NCBI RefSeq assembly: GCF_900177725.1
Contig: NZ_FXAT01000001.1
Span: 558,001 to 622,000, forward strand
Length of the DNA stretch: 64,000 nt
DNA from: Paraburkholderia susongensis
GTDB lineage: Bacteria; Pseudomonadota; Gammaproteobacteria; Burkholderiales; Burkholderiaceae
Direction: 5' to 3'
This document shows, piece after piece, positions 16,285 through 24,200 of the stretch. How positions within the stretch are numbered: position 1 is the stretch's first letter; every line of letters starts with the position of its first letter. The notes under the pieces were generated by a model. The model was not told the origin of the DNA, did not search any database, and was given only the letters and a program-made list of their open reading frames with translations. A program made the translations under genes and the position numbers.

Positions 16285-17316
16285 TCAGCCAATGAGATCG
16301 GCACCTGTCGTCAGGACAATCTTCCCAAAGTGGGTGCCGGAGTCGATCAACTCGTGAGCGCCGCGAGCGTCGGCAAGCGCAAAGGTCTTGTAGACGACCG
16401 GCTTGATCTTGCCGCTCTCGATGAGCGGCCAGACCTGCCGCTCCAGGTCATTGATGATGATCGCCTTGTCCGCGGATGTGCGCGATCGCAATGTCGAGCC
16501 CATATGCGTCAGGCGTTTCGTCAACATCGGCACGATGTCGAGATCCTTCGCCGGTCCCTTGATCACGCCCACCTGGAGGATCCGTCCGTCCATGGCTGCG
16601 GCGTCATAGTTTCTGGCCACGTAGTCGCCGGCGATGATGTCGAGGATCAAGTCGACGCCTCTGCCATCGGTAAACCGCTTCGTTTCGGCGACGAAATCGT
16701 CCTCGCGGTAATCAACCGCGAGGTCTGCGCCTAGCGCCAGGCTGGCCTCCCGATGCGCCTGCGAGCCAACCGTCGTGATGATTTTCGCAGCGCCGAATGC
16801 CTTCGCCAGCATGGTCGCCGCGGTACCGATACCTGACGCGCCGCCATGGATCAACACCGATTCACCGGCAACCAGCTTGCCGCGCTGGGACAGGTTCAGC
16901 CATACGGTCATAAACGTTTCGGGCATAGCCCCCGCTTCCACCAACGTCAGGCCTTTGGGGATATGCATGGTGTTGCAGGCGTGCGCGACTGCGTATTGCG
17001 CGTAGCCACCGCCGGGAATCAATGCACACACCAGTTCGCCGATCCGGAATTGGGACGCGTCGGAGCCCACGGCAACCACTTGACCTGCCACTTCCAGCCC
17101 CGGAATGTCCGAAGCGCCGGGGGGCGGATCATACAGCCCTTTGCGCTGGAAAACGTCCGGGCCATTCACGGCAGCCGCGTGGATGCGGATCAGAACCTGA
17201 TCGGCAGCCGGCATCGGCACCGGGCGCGTTGCCGGCACCAGGACTTCAGGACCGCCGGGCTGTTTGATCTCAATGGCCGTCATGGACGACGGCACACGAT
17301 AAGTCGAAGCAGACAT
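16285..17316 (-). CDS. PIG3-type NAD(P)H quinone oxidoreductase (zinc-free MDR)
   Basis: 343 residues of the medium-chain dehydrogenase superfamily: GroES-like domain (residues 1-130, with IPGLEVAGQVVAVG in place of zinc ligands) and Rossmann domain (ESVLIHGGASGIGTAATMLAKAFGA near 150-174). The catalytic-zinc Cys/His set is absent, as in quinone oxidoreductases of the TP53I3/PIG3 group. It reduces quinones or enones with NADPH in the cytosol. ATG 17316 has a GAAGGAG ribosome site eight bases upstream. It is divergent from a LysR gene 151 bases away, which probably regulates it. Confidence 0.9.
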   Translation of the reverse strand: MSASTYRVPSSMTAIEIKQPGGPEVLVPATRPVPMPAADQVLIRIHAAAVNGPDVFQRKGLYDPPPGASDIPGLEVAGQVVAVGSDASQFRIGELVCALIPGGGYAQYAVAHACNTMHIPKGLTLVEAGAMPETFMTVWLNLSQRGKLVAGESVLIHGGASGIGTAATMLAKAFGAAKIITTVGSQAHREASLALGADLAVDYREDDFVAETKRFTDGRGVDLILDIIAGDYVARNYDAAAMDGRILQVGVIKGPAKDLDIVPMLTKRLTHMGSTLRSRTSADKAIIINDLERQVWPLIESGKIKPVVYKTFALADARGAHELIDSGTHFGKIVLTTGADLIG

Positions 17317-17348
17317 GGATACCACTCCTTCAATTGATGAGGCTCGAT

Positions 17349-17364
17349 TGATCCGGGTGGATCA
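17349..17364. promoter_or_regulatory. Inverted repeat in the quinone oxidoreductase promoter region
   Basis: TGATCC-GGGT-GGATCA, a perfect 6-4-6 dyad 33 bases upstream of the quinone oxidoreductase start. It could be the activation site for the divergent LysR protein. Confidence 0.4.
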
Positions 17365-17437
17365 TTAAACGAGGAACTCCTGGGTTCAGTATAGGCATCG
17401 ACATTGATGAATAAGCGCAGCATTATTCAGGTAATGA

Positions 17438-17453
17438 GATGCAAATTTGCATC
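17438..17453. promoter_or_regulatory. 16-bp perfect palindrome at the lysR ribosome site
   Basis: GATGCAAATTTGCATC is a perfect 16-bp palindrome ending next to the AGGAGG ribosome site of the LysR gene that starts at 17468. Its position fits autorepression by the LysR protein. Confidence 0.6.
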
Positions 17454-17467
17454 AGGAGGGTGGCACG

Positions 17468-18355
17468 ATGAACTGGGATGATGCACGCGTGTTTCTCGCG
17501 GTGGAGCGCGAAAAAACGCTCCGTGGTGCGGCGAGGACGCTCAATCTCGATCAGGCGACGGTCGGCAGACGAATTGCGGCACTGGAGCACGCCCTACGTG
17601 CAACGCTTTTCCTGCGCACCTCCGAGGGTTACGCGTTGACCGCCGCAGGCGAGGCCGCGCTGAGATCAGCGGAGAAAATGGAACATTCCGCACACGAACT
17701 CGTGAGACGAACGCAAGGCACGGATACCCGGCTTGCGGGGGACGTAAGAGTCACCAGCACCGACTCGATTGCGCTCGAATTCCTGCTTCCCGCCATCGAA
17801 CGCCTGCACGCTGCGCATCCCGAAGTGCGTGTCCTGCTGGACACGTCGACGCGCATGCTCAATCTGGCAAAGCGTGAAGCGGATATCGCGGTCCGCTCCG
17901 TCAGGCCGGATAATCCCGATCTCGTCGCGCGGCGCCTCGCTCGCTGGCCCATGGCGCTCTTTGCCTCGAATGCTTATCTCGAGCAGCACGGCGAGCCCGC
18001 CGCTGGCTCCGCGTTCGCGGGTCACGATCTTGTCGTCTATCAGGGAAGCTGGACCGGTAATCGATCACCGACTCTTGCTGGCGAACCGATACACGCGGGG
18101 CGCATCGTATCGACCTTCAATTCCAGCCTCATGCTGCGTACCGCGGTAAAGGCTGGCATCGGTATCGGCGAGCTTCCGATAGCTCTGGCTCAACACGACG
18201 GCCTCGTGCAGATATGGCCGGAACCCGCGCGTGGGGTGGCCTACGAAATCTGGCTCGTCACGCATCAGGACCTTCGGCATACCGCGCGCATCACAGCAAT
18301 GATCACGGCATCGTCTCCGCGTTCGAAGATCACACAACCCACGCGAAATAGTTAG
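17468..18355 (+). CDS. LysR-family transcriptional regulator
   Basis: 295 residues, of the subgroup starting MNWDDARVFLAV, which often controls a divergent oxidoreductase gene. Helix-turn-helix: GAARTLNLDQATVGRRIAALEHAL. The effector domain begins at about residue 90 (VRVTSTDSIALEFLLP). ATG 17468 sits nine bases after AGGAGG. The divergent layout with the quinone oxidoreductase gene and two palindromes between them support that target. Confidence 0.9.
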   Translation: MNWDDARVFLAVEREKTLRGAARTLNLDQATVGRRIAALEHALRATLFLRTSEGYALTAAGEAALRSAEKMEHSAHELVRRTQGTDTRLAGDVRVTSTDSIALEFLLPAIERLHAAHPEVRVLLDTSTRMLNLAKREADIAVRSVRPDNPDLVARRLARWPMALFASNAYLEQHGEPAAGSAFAGHDLVVYQGSWTGNRSPTLAGEPIHAGRIVSTFNSSLMLRTAVKAGIGIGELPIALAQHDGLVQIWPEPARGVAYEIWLVTHQDLRHTARITAMITASSPRSKITQPTRNS

Positions 18356-18442
18356 GCACGGCTTAGCTACGGCCGGGCGGCCGATTTGTTCGACTATTTG
18401 TTCAACTAACAGACGCCTGGCTGCGCGATCATCGCGATTCAG

Positions 18443-19345
18443 CTAACCGAGGAGTCTCGATGCCGTCCGGACGATTTCCTCGACGAACACTTTGACGATT
18501 GGATGGTTGCGCTCGCCGCGTCGATAAGCGACGTAGATTTTGCGGCGAACCTCTGGCTTCAGCTTTACCCATGCCACGCCGCGCGGCGAGCGTAGCCTCC
18601 TGAGTCCGGGGACGATCGACACCGAGCAACCGGAGGCCACCATCGCTTCGATCATCTCAGATCCACGGCATATGGCGTTGGTCCGAGGCTCGTACCCGGC
18701 GCGGCGGCATAAATCGGCGACGAAGCTGCCGAAGGGGCCGCCACTCGATTCGATCGCCCAGGTTTCGTCCGTGAGATCGGCCAGGCTAAGCGACGGTCTT
18801 TTGCTCAGCGGGTGGTCAGTCGAGACTGTCACGTACCACACGTCCTCGGCCAGCGGCACAATCGCGACGTTTTCCCGATTGTCGCCCGCGACGATTGAAA
18901 GATCGTCAATCAAGGCGATGTCCGTTCTCCAGGACCGCAATGCCGCAACCCCGTCTATCGCCTCCAATTCTTCAATTGCGATCTCCAGGCGTGGATACGC
19001 GTGCTGCAGCGCCTTGACCGTGTCAGGGAGTACAACCGAGGCGATCGACGGAAACGCGGCGACGCGCAGCTCGCCGGCTATTTCACGCCGAAGCTCCGCC
19101 ATTTCCGACCGAGCCTCGTCCAGCACAACCATCAGCCGCTCGGCGTACCCCACCAACGCGTGGCCGGCGGGAGTAAGCCTGACCCCGCGGCCGATGCGCT
19201 CCGTAAGCTTGACGCCGGCCTCCTCTTCCAGTTGTGCGATCTGCTGTGACACCGCCGAGGGCGTCAGGAACAGAGCCTCAGCGGCGGCGGCCATCGTGCC
19301 GCACCGCGCCAGTTCCAGGAGCGCCCGCAGTCGACCGACTTCCAC
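18443..19345 (-). CDS. LysR-family transcriptional regulator
   Basis: 300 residues: helix-turn-helix in GTMAAAAEALFLTPSAVSQQIAQLEEEAGVKL, effector domain from about 88 (ELRVAAFPSIASVVLP). The start codon is GTG at 19345, chosen because a strong AGGAGG lies nine bases upstream. No enzyme gene is directly divergent except the tiny DUF3563 gene 196 bases away, so its target is not evident. Confidence 0.88.
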   Translation of the reverse strand: MEVGRLRALLELARCGTMAAAAEALFLTPSAVSQQIAQLEEEAGVKLTERIGRGVRLTPAGHALVGYAERLMVVLDEARSEMAELRREIAGELRVAAFPSIASVVLPDTVKALQHAYPRLEIAIEELEAIDGVAALRSWRTDIALIDDLSIVAGDNRENVAIVPLAEDVWYVTVSTDHPLSKRPSLSLADLTDETWAIESSGGPFGSFVADLCRRAGYEPRTNAICRGSEMIEAMVASGCSVSIVPGLRRLRSPRGVAWVKLKPEVRRKIYVAYRRGERNHPIVKVFVEEIVRTASRLLG

Positions 19346-19541
19346 CGTAGGTGCCTCCTGAAAAAGCAGGTTGATTCAACAGAATGGTTAATGTATTGCA
19401 TAAGAAACGATAAGTATACGTAAGCATATTTGCCGCCTACGATTGAATCGTCGAACGGTGCCGGAGAACAGCCGCGAGACACATGCATCGCGCCGCGTCC
19501 GGCCGACTGCGTCACTGGTAAGCAATTTCTCGGAGATTATT

Positions 19542-19679
19542 ATGTTTGCCTTCCTTCTCACTCAGATTGGCCGCTGGTTCGACCGCGCCGAACAACGCCT
19601 TGATGATCAGTACCTTGCCGGCGCGCGAGACCTTGCCGAGCTCGAACGGCGCATGCGCAAGCTGGAAAGCAGCTGTTGA
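19542..19679 (+). CDS. Small DUF3563 protein
   Basis: 45 residues of a short Burkholderiales family (DUF3563): hydrophobic start MFAFLLTQIGRWFDRAE, then the conserved DDQYLAGARDLAELERRMRKLE. Helical and probably amphipathic; the function is unknown. ATG 19542 is preceded by CGGAGATTATT. Members occur in many copies in these genomes, often next to regulators. Confidence 0.8.
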   Translation: MFAFLLTQIGRWFDRAEQRLDDQYLAGARDLAELERRMRKLESSC

Positions 19680-19699
19680 CTGAGGTGATGCTTCCGCGA

Positions 19700-19949
19700 T
19701 CAAAGGACAAAAGAGTACGCCGCATCGAGATACTGCAGCACTGCGCGAGGACCGAACTCGAGGCGCGCCCGTAGCGTCGCCTCGATGCTTCCACTCTCGA
19801 ACACCGTGCGCCACGGAATGTTCTCGTCCGCAAGCACACCAGGCACGACCCGTTACCCACGTTACCCACACCAGCGGTTCGACGCGGATCTGTACGAACG
19901 CAATCGAAACCTGCGGGCCGCCTTTATCGACGGTCTGATACGCAAGCAT
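19700..19949 (-). pseudogene. Decayed LysR gene fragment
   Basis: On the minus strand, pieces of a LysR effector domain can be read in two frames: VSIAFVQIRVEPLVWVT in one, and ADENIPWRTVFESGSIEATLR in another. These match VSLVEY...IRIEPLVWVT and ADVDIAWRTVFESGNIETT of the intact LysR at 24201-25091. A 9-base direct duplication (gttacccac at 19852-19860 and 19861-19869) has inserted residues, and the ~35 residues between the two blocks are lost. Neither the helix-turn-helix nor the C-terminus remains. Confidence 0.65.
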
Positions 19950-20056
19950 GTATTTCAGTCCTCACACGTTATGGACGAATCTCAACCTGTTACGTACTAA
20001 TACATCCTGTGTATTGTATTATCTGAACGAAGGATGTCACCGTATGGAAACAGGCC

Positions 20057-21403
20057 ATGTTCAAACTGACGCGAGAGGAAATTCGGGAAGGCAAGGCGGA
20101 TTCCATCCGGCGTGCGATCGAACGGGCAATACTCGACGAGCGGCTCAAGCCCGGCGATGCACTGCCAACCGTCCGTTCGCTCGCCGAAGACCTTGGCATC
20201 AACAAGAACACGGTGGTCGCCGCCTATCGGCAGCTTCAGCAGGCCGGCCTCGTGACGGCGGACGGCAGGCGCGGCTCGACCGTTTTCGCGCAGGCTTCGT
20301 CGCGGCAAGATCGCGGCGCATCGGCTCGCGACAGCCGGCAAACACTGTCGGTGCGGGACGGCAATCCAGACATCGAATTTCTGCCGGATGAAGCGGAAAT
20401 CCGCAACGCGCTCGGCCGAATGACGGTCGCCCATCATCTATACGGCGAACGGCGCAACTTTGGGCCGTTCCTCGACTGGGCCACGGAGCGCTTCGCCGCT
20501 GACCATGTCGACGTGCCGCACGGCGTGTTCGTCTCAGCGGGCGCGCTGGACCTTGTCGAGCGGGCGCTGAGCGCGTTCGGTCTGGAGCCGGGCGACAGGG
20601 TTGCGGTGGAAGACCCCAGCTACATGACCCTGCTCGCTCTCGCCCGGTCGATGGGCTTCCAGCTTTTGCCGCTCGAGCTCGATCAGAACGGTATCGTGCC
20701 GGCGAGCCTGCGCGGGGCGTTGAAGCGCGGAGCAAAAGCGGTACTGACCTGCAGTCGCTCGCAGAACCCGACCGGCATCGCCACGTCGAAGTCGCGCGCT
20801 GCGGAACTGAAGCGTGTGGCGGGCAGCGCCGGCGAGGTACTGTTCATCGACGACGACCACTCGAACCTGCTCGAACTCGCCCCCTACTACGCATGGCACA
20901 CCGACGCGCCGCGCTGGCTGACGGTGCGGTCGCTGTCGAAACTGCTCGGGCCGGATTTCCGCATCGCTGTCTCGACCGGGGATGCCGAAACGATCGCCCA
21001 GCTCGAAAGCCGACAGAGCGTGGGCATGGGCTGGATCAGCACCTTCTTGCAGCGGCTTGCATTCGAACTGCTGACGAGCGCGTCCGTCCAGAAAAAAATC
21101 ACGGCGGCCGGTCTGGCTTACCGCGATCGCTATCAATCACTTCAGGCCGCTCTGAAAAAGAAAGGCTTCAAGGTGACCGGCAGCGCCGGGCTGAATCTGT
21201 GGATACCCATCCAGAACGAAACGGAAGTGGCGGAACGGCTGTTCGATGCGGGTTGGCTCGTCTGCCCTGGCCGCGAATTCTGCGTCACCGAACAGCCCGG
21301 AATCCGCGTGACGTCGTCGCGCATGACGACGCAGCAAAGTCTCGCGTTCACCGAAGCACTCCTGAGCATCTCTCACTCCACGGCAACGACACTGATCGCG
21401 TGA
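20057..21403 (+). CDS. MocR-type GntR/aminotransferase regulator
   Basis: 448 residues. Residues about 12-78 form a GntR winged helix-turn-helix (LPTVRSLAEDLGINKNTVVAAYRQLQQAGLV). Residues about 95-440 form a fold-type-I PLP aminotransferase-like domain, with SQNPTG near 235, IDDDHSN near 264 and the PLP lysine in SLSKLLGPDFR at Lys295. MocR proteins sense PLP or an amino compound and regulate vitamin B6, GABA, taurine or amino-acid genes. The region just before it holds the decayed LysR fragment; the nearest intact gene downstream is the DJ-1/PfpI gene on the other strand. The target is unknown. Confidence 0.9.
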   Translation: MFKLTREEIREGKADSIRRAIERAILDERLKPGDALPTVRSLAEDLGINKNTVVAAYRQLQQAGLVTADGRRGSTVFAQASSRQDRGASARDSRQTLSVRDGNPDIEFLPDEAEIRNALGRMTVAHHLYGERRNFGPFLDWATERFAADHVDVPHGVFVSAGALDLVERALSAFGLEPGDRVAVEDPSYMTLLALARSMGFQLLPLELDQNGIVPASLRGALKRGAKAVLTCSRSQNPTGIATSKSRAAELKRVAGSAGEVLFIDDDHSNLLELAPYYAWHTDAPRWLTVRSLSKLLGPDFRIAVSTGDAETIAQLESRQSVGMGWISTFLQRLAFELLTSASVQKKITAAGLAYRDRYQSLQAALKKKGFKVTGSAGLNLWIPIQNETEVAERLFDAGWLVCPGREFCVTEQPGIRVTSSRMTTQQSLAFTEALLSISHSTATTLIA

Positions 21404-21516
21404 CACGCCTGTCCACGCGTGGCACAACACCCGATTCAGCGTGCAGCTAGTGGACCCCAAGGCCGACCGTATCGCGCGGACGGCCCTGTCTTCCTCGCTT
21501 GACTCCGTGGCATCGA

Positions 21517-22221
21517 TTACGCGCCCCCGATACGCGACTGGTACGCACGGCCCGTGGCCATACGCTTCTCCGTGATCGCCCTCGCCCGCTCGGTGATGGT
21601 CGCGAGAATCGAATCCGGCGCAGTTGCGGGAGACCCGGCGTGGAATGGTGGCTTCGGGTCGTAAGCCATGTAGAGCTGCAGTTCCTGCGCGACGGTCTCA
21701 CCGCGCAAAAGCGATACGACGATCAACGACCCGTCGATTCCGGATGTGACGCCACCGGCGCTCACGAACTGACCATCGATCACGACCCGCTCGTCGGTCG
21801 GAATTGCGCCGTACAGCGGAAGGACGTCCATCGCGGTCCAGTGCGTTGTGGCGCGCTTGCCTTGCAGCAGGCCCGCCGCGCCGCAAATCAATGCGCCCGT
21901 ACAGACCGAGTACACATAGCGTGCTCCTGCTGCCTGCCTGCGAATGAACGACAGCACAGTTTCGTCGTTCATCAGCGCTTCCTGGCCATAACCGCCAGGC
22001 ACCAGCAACACGTCCAGTTGCGGGACTTCGTCGAATGTCGTGTCAGCGAGCAATTGCATGCCTGCAAGATCCCGCACGGGATTCCTGTCCTTCCAGATCG
22101 TCATGAACGACGAGTTCGGTACACGCGCTAGCGCTTCGAATGGGCCAGTGAAGTCGCACTGATCCATGTTCGGGAAAATGATGCCGCCGATCTTCAGATG
22201 AATGTCCAATGGAATAGTCAC
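21517..22221 (-). CDS. DJ-1/PfpI-family protein, isonitrile-hydratase-like
   Basis: 234 residues of the class-I glutamine-amidotransferase-like fold: PQLDVLLVPGGYGQEAL near residue 67, the nucleophile elbow YSVCTGALICGAAGLLQGKRATTHW near 104 (Cys at about 107) and VSAGGVTSGIDGSL near 152. This pattern is that of isonitrile hydratase and related enzymes rather than chaperone DJ-1. ATG 22221 lies 30 bases from a perfect 18-bp palindrome, and the gene is divergent from the XRE regulator, though with 270 bases between them. Confidence 0.85.
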   Translation of the reverse strand: MTIPLDIHLKIGGIIFPNMDQCDFTGPFEALARVPNSSFMTIWKDRNPVRDLAGMQLLADTTFDEVPQLDVLLVPGGYGQEALMNDETVLSFIRRQAAGARYVYSVCTGALICGAAGLLQGKRATTHWTAMDVLPLYGAIPTDERVVIDGQFVSAGGVTSGIDGSLIVVSLLRGETVAQELQLYMAYDPKPPFHAGSPATAPDSILATITERARAITEKRMATGRAYQSRIGGA

Positions 22222-22250
22222 GATCTCTACCTTTGCGATTTTTGGGTTAG

Positions 22251-22268
22251 TACAAATATATATTTGTA
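22251..22268. promoter_or_regulatory. 18-bp perfect palindrome before the DJ-1/PfpI gene
   Basis: TACAAATATATATTTGTA is perfectly symmetric, very AT-rich against the surrounding high GC, and 30 bases from the DJ-1/PfpI start. It looks like an operator overlapping a promoter. No obvious TetR or MarR gene is adjacent; the XRE regulator is a candidate, but its own sites look different. Confidence 0.6.
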
Positions 22269-22375
22269 TGCATGCAAATCACTATAGACCTGCGCCCGAC
22301 TATGTCAACCCCTTCTTTGCCGATGACCGCATAACGGGATCGAACCGGCGAATCGACACCTGGTGAGATGTGGCG

Positions 22376-22392
22376 ATTACATGCGAAGTAAT
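22376..22392. promoter_or_regulatory. Operator-like dyad upstream of the XRE gene
   Basis: ATTACATG-C-GAAGTAAT, an imperfect 8-1-8 dyad about 100 bases before the XRE-MmyB start. Its left arm and right-arm end are identical to the perfect dyad before the carboxymuconolactone-decarboxylase-like gene, so both are probably sites for the XRE protein. Confidence 0.55.
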
Positions 22393-22492
22393 TGCCCGGA
22401 ATGGTGGCGAATCGAAATATTCCGGTATCCGGTCGAGTCCGATCGCCGATCGGCTGCAACGGAGCGTTTGTCCTAATACATACGGGAGGACC

Positions 22493-23329
22493 ATGAACGC
22501 ATTGAACCTCAACCAGCGAGTGCCGAAGGAACTGGGTGGACTACTACGGCACTGGCGAGAAGTGCGAGGCGTCAGCCAGCTCGATCTCTCTTTCGACGCA
22601 GGCATCTCGCAACGGCAGATCAGCTTCATCGAGAGCGGACGAAGTGTGCCGGGACGGCAGACGCTACTGAATATCGCACAGTCGCTCGAGGTGCCGCTGC
22701 GCGAACGCAACGTTCTGCTGTTGTCGGCCGGATACGCGCCGATGTATTCGGAAGCGGAGTGGAATGCCCAGGAAATGTCGCTCGTGACAAACGCGGCCGG
22801 ACGTGTTCTTCAGCAGCACGAACCGTTTCCCGCGATCGTCATGGACCGGTACTGGAACGTGCTGATGACCAATCGTGCCGCGCCGGACTTCTTCAACTGC
22901 TTCATCGACATGGAGGCACGCATGGGGCCGCGCAACATCCTGCACCTGATATTCGATCCCCAAGGTATGCGGCCACATGTGGCCAACTGGGAGACGGTGG
23001 CGCGCAGTCTGATCCAGCGCGTGCAACGCGAATCGGTGGGCCATGTCGTCGATCTTCAGACACAGCAGCTCCTCGATGCACTGCTGTCCTACCCCGGCGT
23101 GCGCCCCGAATGGCGATCACAAGGCATGGCCGGTTCTGCGTCCATGCTGCCGATGGTGCCGATGGGCTTCATCAACGGCGGCGAGGTACTCAACTACTTC
23201 TCGATGATCACCACGGTCGGAACGCCATTGACTGTGGCCGCACAGGAGTTGCGGATCGAATGCATGTTTCCCGCCGACGGCGAAACCGAAGCGCGGCACC
23301 TCGCCCTGCTCGACGTGGCCCACAAATAG
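22493..23329 (+). CDS. XRE regulator with MmyB-like ligand-binding domain
   Basis: 278 residues. Residues about 10-70 form a Cro/C1 helix-turn-helix (LGGLLRHWREVRGVSQLDLSFDAGISQRQISFIESG). The rest is the MmyB-like PAS-type domain (PF17765), with FPAIVMDRYWNVLMTNRAAPDFF near 115-137; such domains bind small hydrophobic ligands such as fatty acids. ATG 22493 has GGGAGG six bases upstream. The next gene codes for a carboxymuconolactone-decarboxylase-like protein, and shared dyads before both genes suggest autoregulation plus control of that gene. Confidence 0.9.
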   Translation: MNALNLNQRVPKELGGLLRHWREVRGVSQLDLSFDAGISQRQISFIESGRSVPGRQTLLNIAQSLEVPLRERNVLLLSAGYAPMYSEAEWNAQEMSLVTNAAGRVLQQHEPFPAIVMDRYWNVLMTNRAAPDFFNCFIDMEARMGPRNILHLIFDPQGMRPHVANWETVARSLIQRVQRESVGHVVDLQTQQLLDALLSYPGVRPEWRSQGMAGSASMLPMVPMGFINGGEVLNYFSMITTVGTPLTVAAQELRIECMFPADGETEARHLALLDVAHK

Positions 23330-23341
23330 TTTGCTTTGCTT

Positions 23342-23358
23342 ATTACATGCCATGTAAT
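23342..23358. promoter_or_regulatory. Perfect dyad before the CMD-like gene
   Basis: ATTACATG-C-CATGTAAT is a perfect 8-1-8 inverted repeat lying 13 bases after the XRE stop and 80 bases before the CMD-like start codon. A near copy lies before the XRE gene at 22376-22392. Confidence 0.6.
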
Positions 23359-23438
23359 TGGCGTGGCTCGCATCTCTCACTAACCTGTGCTCATCGCCTG
23401 ATCGTCTCAGCGATACCTTCAACTCTCAAGGAAACATC

Positions 23439-23987
23439 GTGGCTCACTTTCCCATCTATACACTCGACTCCGCACCCGAACAATCGAAGCCTGGGCTGAA
23501 CGGCCTGGCTCAGGCCTTCGGCATGGTGCCCAACATCGCTGGCGCAATTGCCGGCTCGCCGAAGCTGATCAATGGCCTCGTCGGCGTGTTCCAGCAGGTG
23601 CATGGCGGCAGCTTCACCGAAGCGCAGGTCCAGACCGTGCTGCTCACCAATGCGGTGACCAATGGCTCCACCTGGCCAGTCGCATTCCACTCGTTCCTCG
23701 CGCTCAAGGAAGGCTTGAGCGAGGCCGACGTGCAGGCGATCCGCGAACGCCGCCTCCCGCAGGACGCCAAGCTCGCGGCGCTGTCGCGCCTGGCACGCAC
23801 GCTGATCGAAAAGCGCGGCCGCGTCGATGAGCACGACATCGCTTCGTTCACTGAGGCGGGCTTCGATCAGGCGCTGGTGCTCGATGTCATCCTCGTGGTC
23901 GCCGCCTCGACGATGACGAACTACACCGCGAGCGTCGCCCAGCCGCCGCTCGAAGAACTCTTCCAGCCCTACGCATGGAAGGCTTGA
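23439..23987 (+). CDS. Carboxymuconolactone-decarboxylase-like protein lacking CxxC
   Basis: 182 residues of the AhpD/CMD all-helical fold: LAQAFGMVPNIAGAIAGSPKLING, FTEAQVQTVLLTNAVTNG, then STWPVAFHS. In peroxidatic members the last part reads C-x-x-C-x-x-x-H; here the two Cys are Ser77 and Pro80, while the His (His84) is kept. A thiol peroxidase role is therefore unlikely. GTG 23439 is chosen because AAGGAAA lies just upstream and the homologous region begins there. It sits downstream of the XRE-MmyB regulator and ends at a strong terminator. Confidence 0.82.
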   Translation: MAHFPIYTLDSAPEQSKPGLNGLAQAFGMVPNIAGAIAGSPKLINGLVGVFQQVHGGSFTEAQVQTVLLTNAVTNGSTWPVAFHSFLALKEGLSEADVQAIRERRLPQDAKLAALSRLARTLIEKRGRVDEHDIASFTEAGFDQALVLDVILVVAASTMTNYTASVAQPPLEELFQPYAWKA

Positions 23988-24044
23988 GGCGAGTTTAAGC
24001 GGCGGGAGCACCGACCGAACCCGCCGCCGCAGAATGCCTCGTTC

Positions 24045-24076
24045 AAGCCCTTTCCCTGTCGGGAAAGGGCTTTTTT
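24045..24076 (+). terminator. Rho-independent terminator
   Basis: 12-bp stem AAGCCCTTTCCC / GGGAAAGGGCTT with loop TGTC and a run of T on the plus side. It ends the XRE/CMD-like transcript. Confidence 0.88.
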
Positions 24077-24200
24077 GATTTCCTGATTCCGGCTGGCAGA
24101 CATTCCCGCATTTCGCCGCTCTTACCGCCAGAATCGATACTCGCGAGCGCTGTCTGGACGACTACAGTGAGTCTTTGCAATGGCCCTTCCAACCCTTGCG

